A model generated the notes under the pieces. That model worked only from the letters and a program-made list of their open reading frames with translations, was not told the DNA's origin and did not search any database. Shown here piece after piece: positions 34,724 to 34,826 of a DNA stretch of 34,826 bases. The stretch comes from Gammaproteobacteria bacterium (GTDB taxonomy: Bacteria > Pseudomonadota > Gammaproteobacteria > Eutrophobiales > Eutrophobiaceae), in contig JAJFKL010000007.1 in the NCBI GenBank assembly GCA_021773235.1, forward strand, positions 1 through 34,826, written 5' to 3'. Made by a program: the position numbers and the translations under genes. Within the stretch, counting starts at the first letter, position 1. Each line of letters opens with the position of its first letter.

Positions 34724-34826
34724 GGTTAGAGACTCCCCTAGAAACTGAATATTTGTATTAACAAAATGAATATATACATTACATTAAACATACACGCAAA
34801 CAATTATAGTCATGTTTTATCTTTTT

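Noticed and set aside
34410-34748. Phe/Ala/Leu-rich frame on the plus strand opposite the histone-like gene
   Set aside because: It is the complement of a Lys/Ala repeat; the minus strand has the proper start, ribosome site and terminator.

Overview
This window is AT-rich gammaproteobacterial chromosome. The evidence is two canonical gene strings on the minus strand: rpsP-rimM-trmD-rplS, and initiator tRNA-rimP-nusA-infB-rbfA-truB-rpsO-pnp. LPS inner-core genes (hldE, hldD, waaA), dsbC/xerD and a PBP1b gene with a TPR lipoprotein next to it agree. A PQQ methanol dehydrogenase of the XoxF/MxaF type at the left edge suggests a methylotroph or a methanol-oxidising marine-type bacterium. I cannot name a genus.

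Layout. 1-2007: 5' part of a periplasmic PQQ methanol dehydrogenase, a long regulatory/structured gap, and a small cysteine-containing periplasmic protein. 2111-5789: hldE-hldD-waaA, the ADP-heptose and Kdo-transfer steps of LPS core synthesis. 5860-10221: a DUF3108 protein, dsbC, a GspE-type ATPase and xerD; the ATPase sits inverted inside the usual xerD-dsbC pair. 10382-12374: the ribosomal protein/tRNA methylation operon. 12614-16909: folate salvage (fau), a lipoprotein with a BASS transporter, two uncharacterised small proteins, and a peroxiredoxin-glutaredoxin hybrid preceded by an OxyR-like site. 16945-25734: the transcription/translation operon from pnp back to tRNA-fMet. 25803-28349: a divergent AmmeMemoRadiSam locus (radical SAM enzyme and a Memo-AMMECR1 fusion). 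28359-30833: a membrane pentapeptide-repeat protein and an orphan FliK-like/FlhB-C-terminal-like pair. 30830-33802: TPR lipoprotein and PBP1b, separated by a MITE-like inverted repeat. 33803-34723: a hairpin-rich gap and a lysine/alanine-rich histone H1-like gene.

The observations most worth following are: (1) the histone-like gene ends at an A9 run, and a one-base slip there joins it to an open downstream frame giving about 150 aa ending just before a strong terminator; (2) an array of small palindromes with TCC-type loops between mrcB and that gene; (3) the AmmeMemoRadiSam locus with a fused Memo-AMMECR1 protein; (4) an intrinsic terminator between a likely promoter and the start of rimP; (5) an initiator tRNA with T1/T72 instead of the usual C1/A72; (6) the OxyR-like tetrad upstream of the hybrid peroxiredoxin; (7) the insertion of gspE into a conserved gene pair; (8) the orphan FliK/FlhX pair.

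Starts were re-chosen from the longest open frame for rplS, xerD, truB, rimP, fau and the pentapeptide protein, with reasons given. No CRISPR array, rRNA, complete insertion sequence or prophage was seen.
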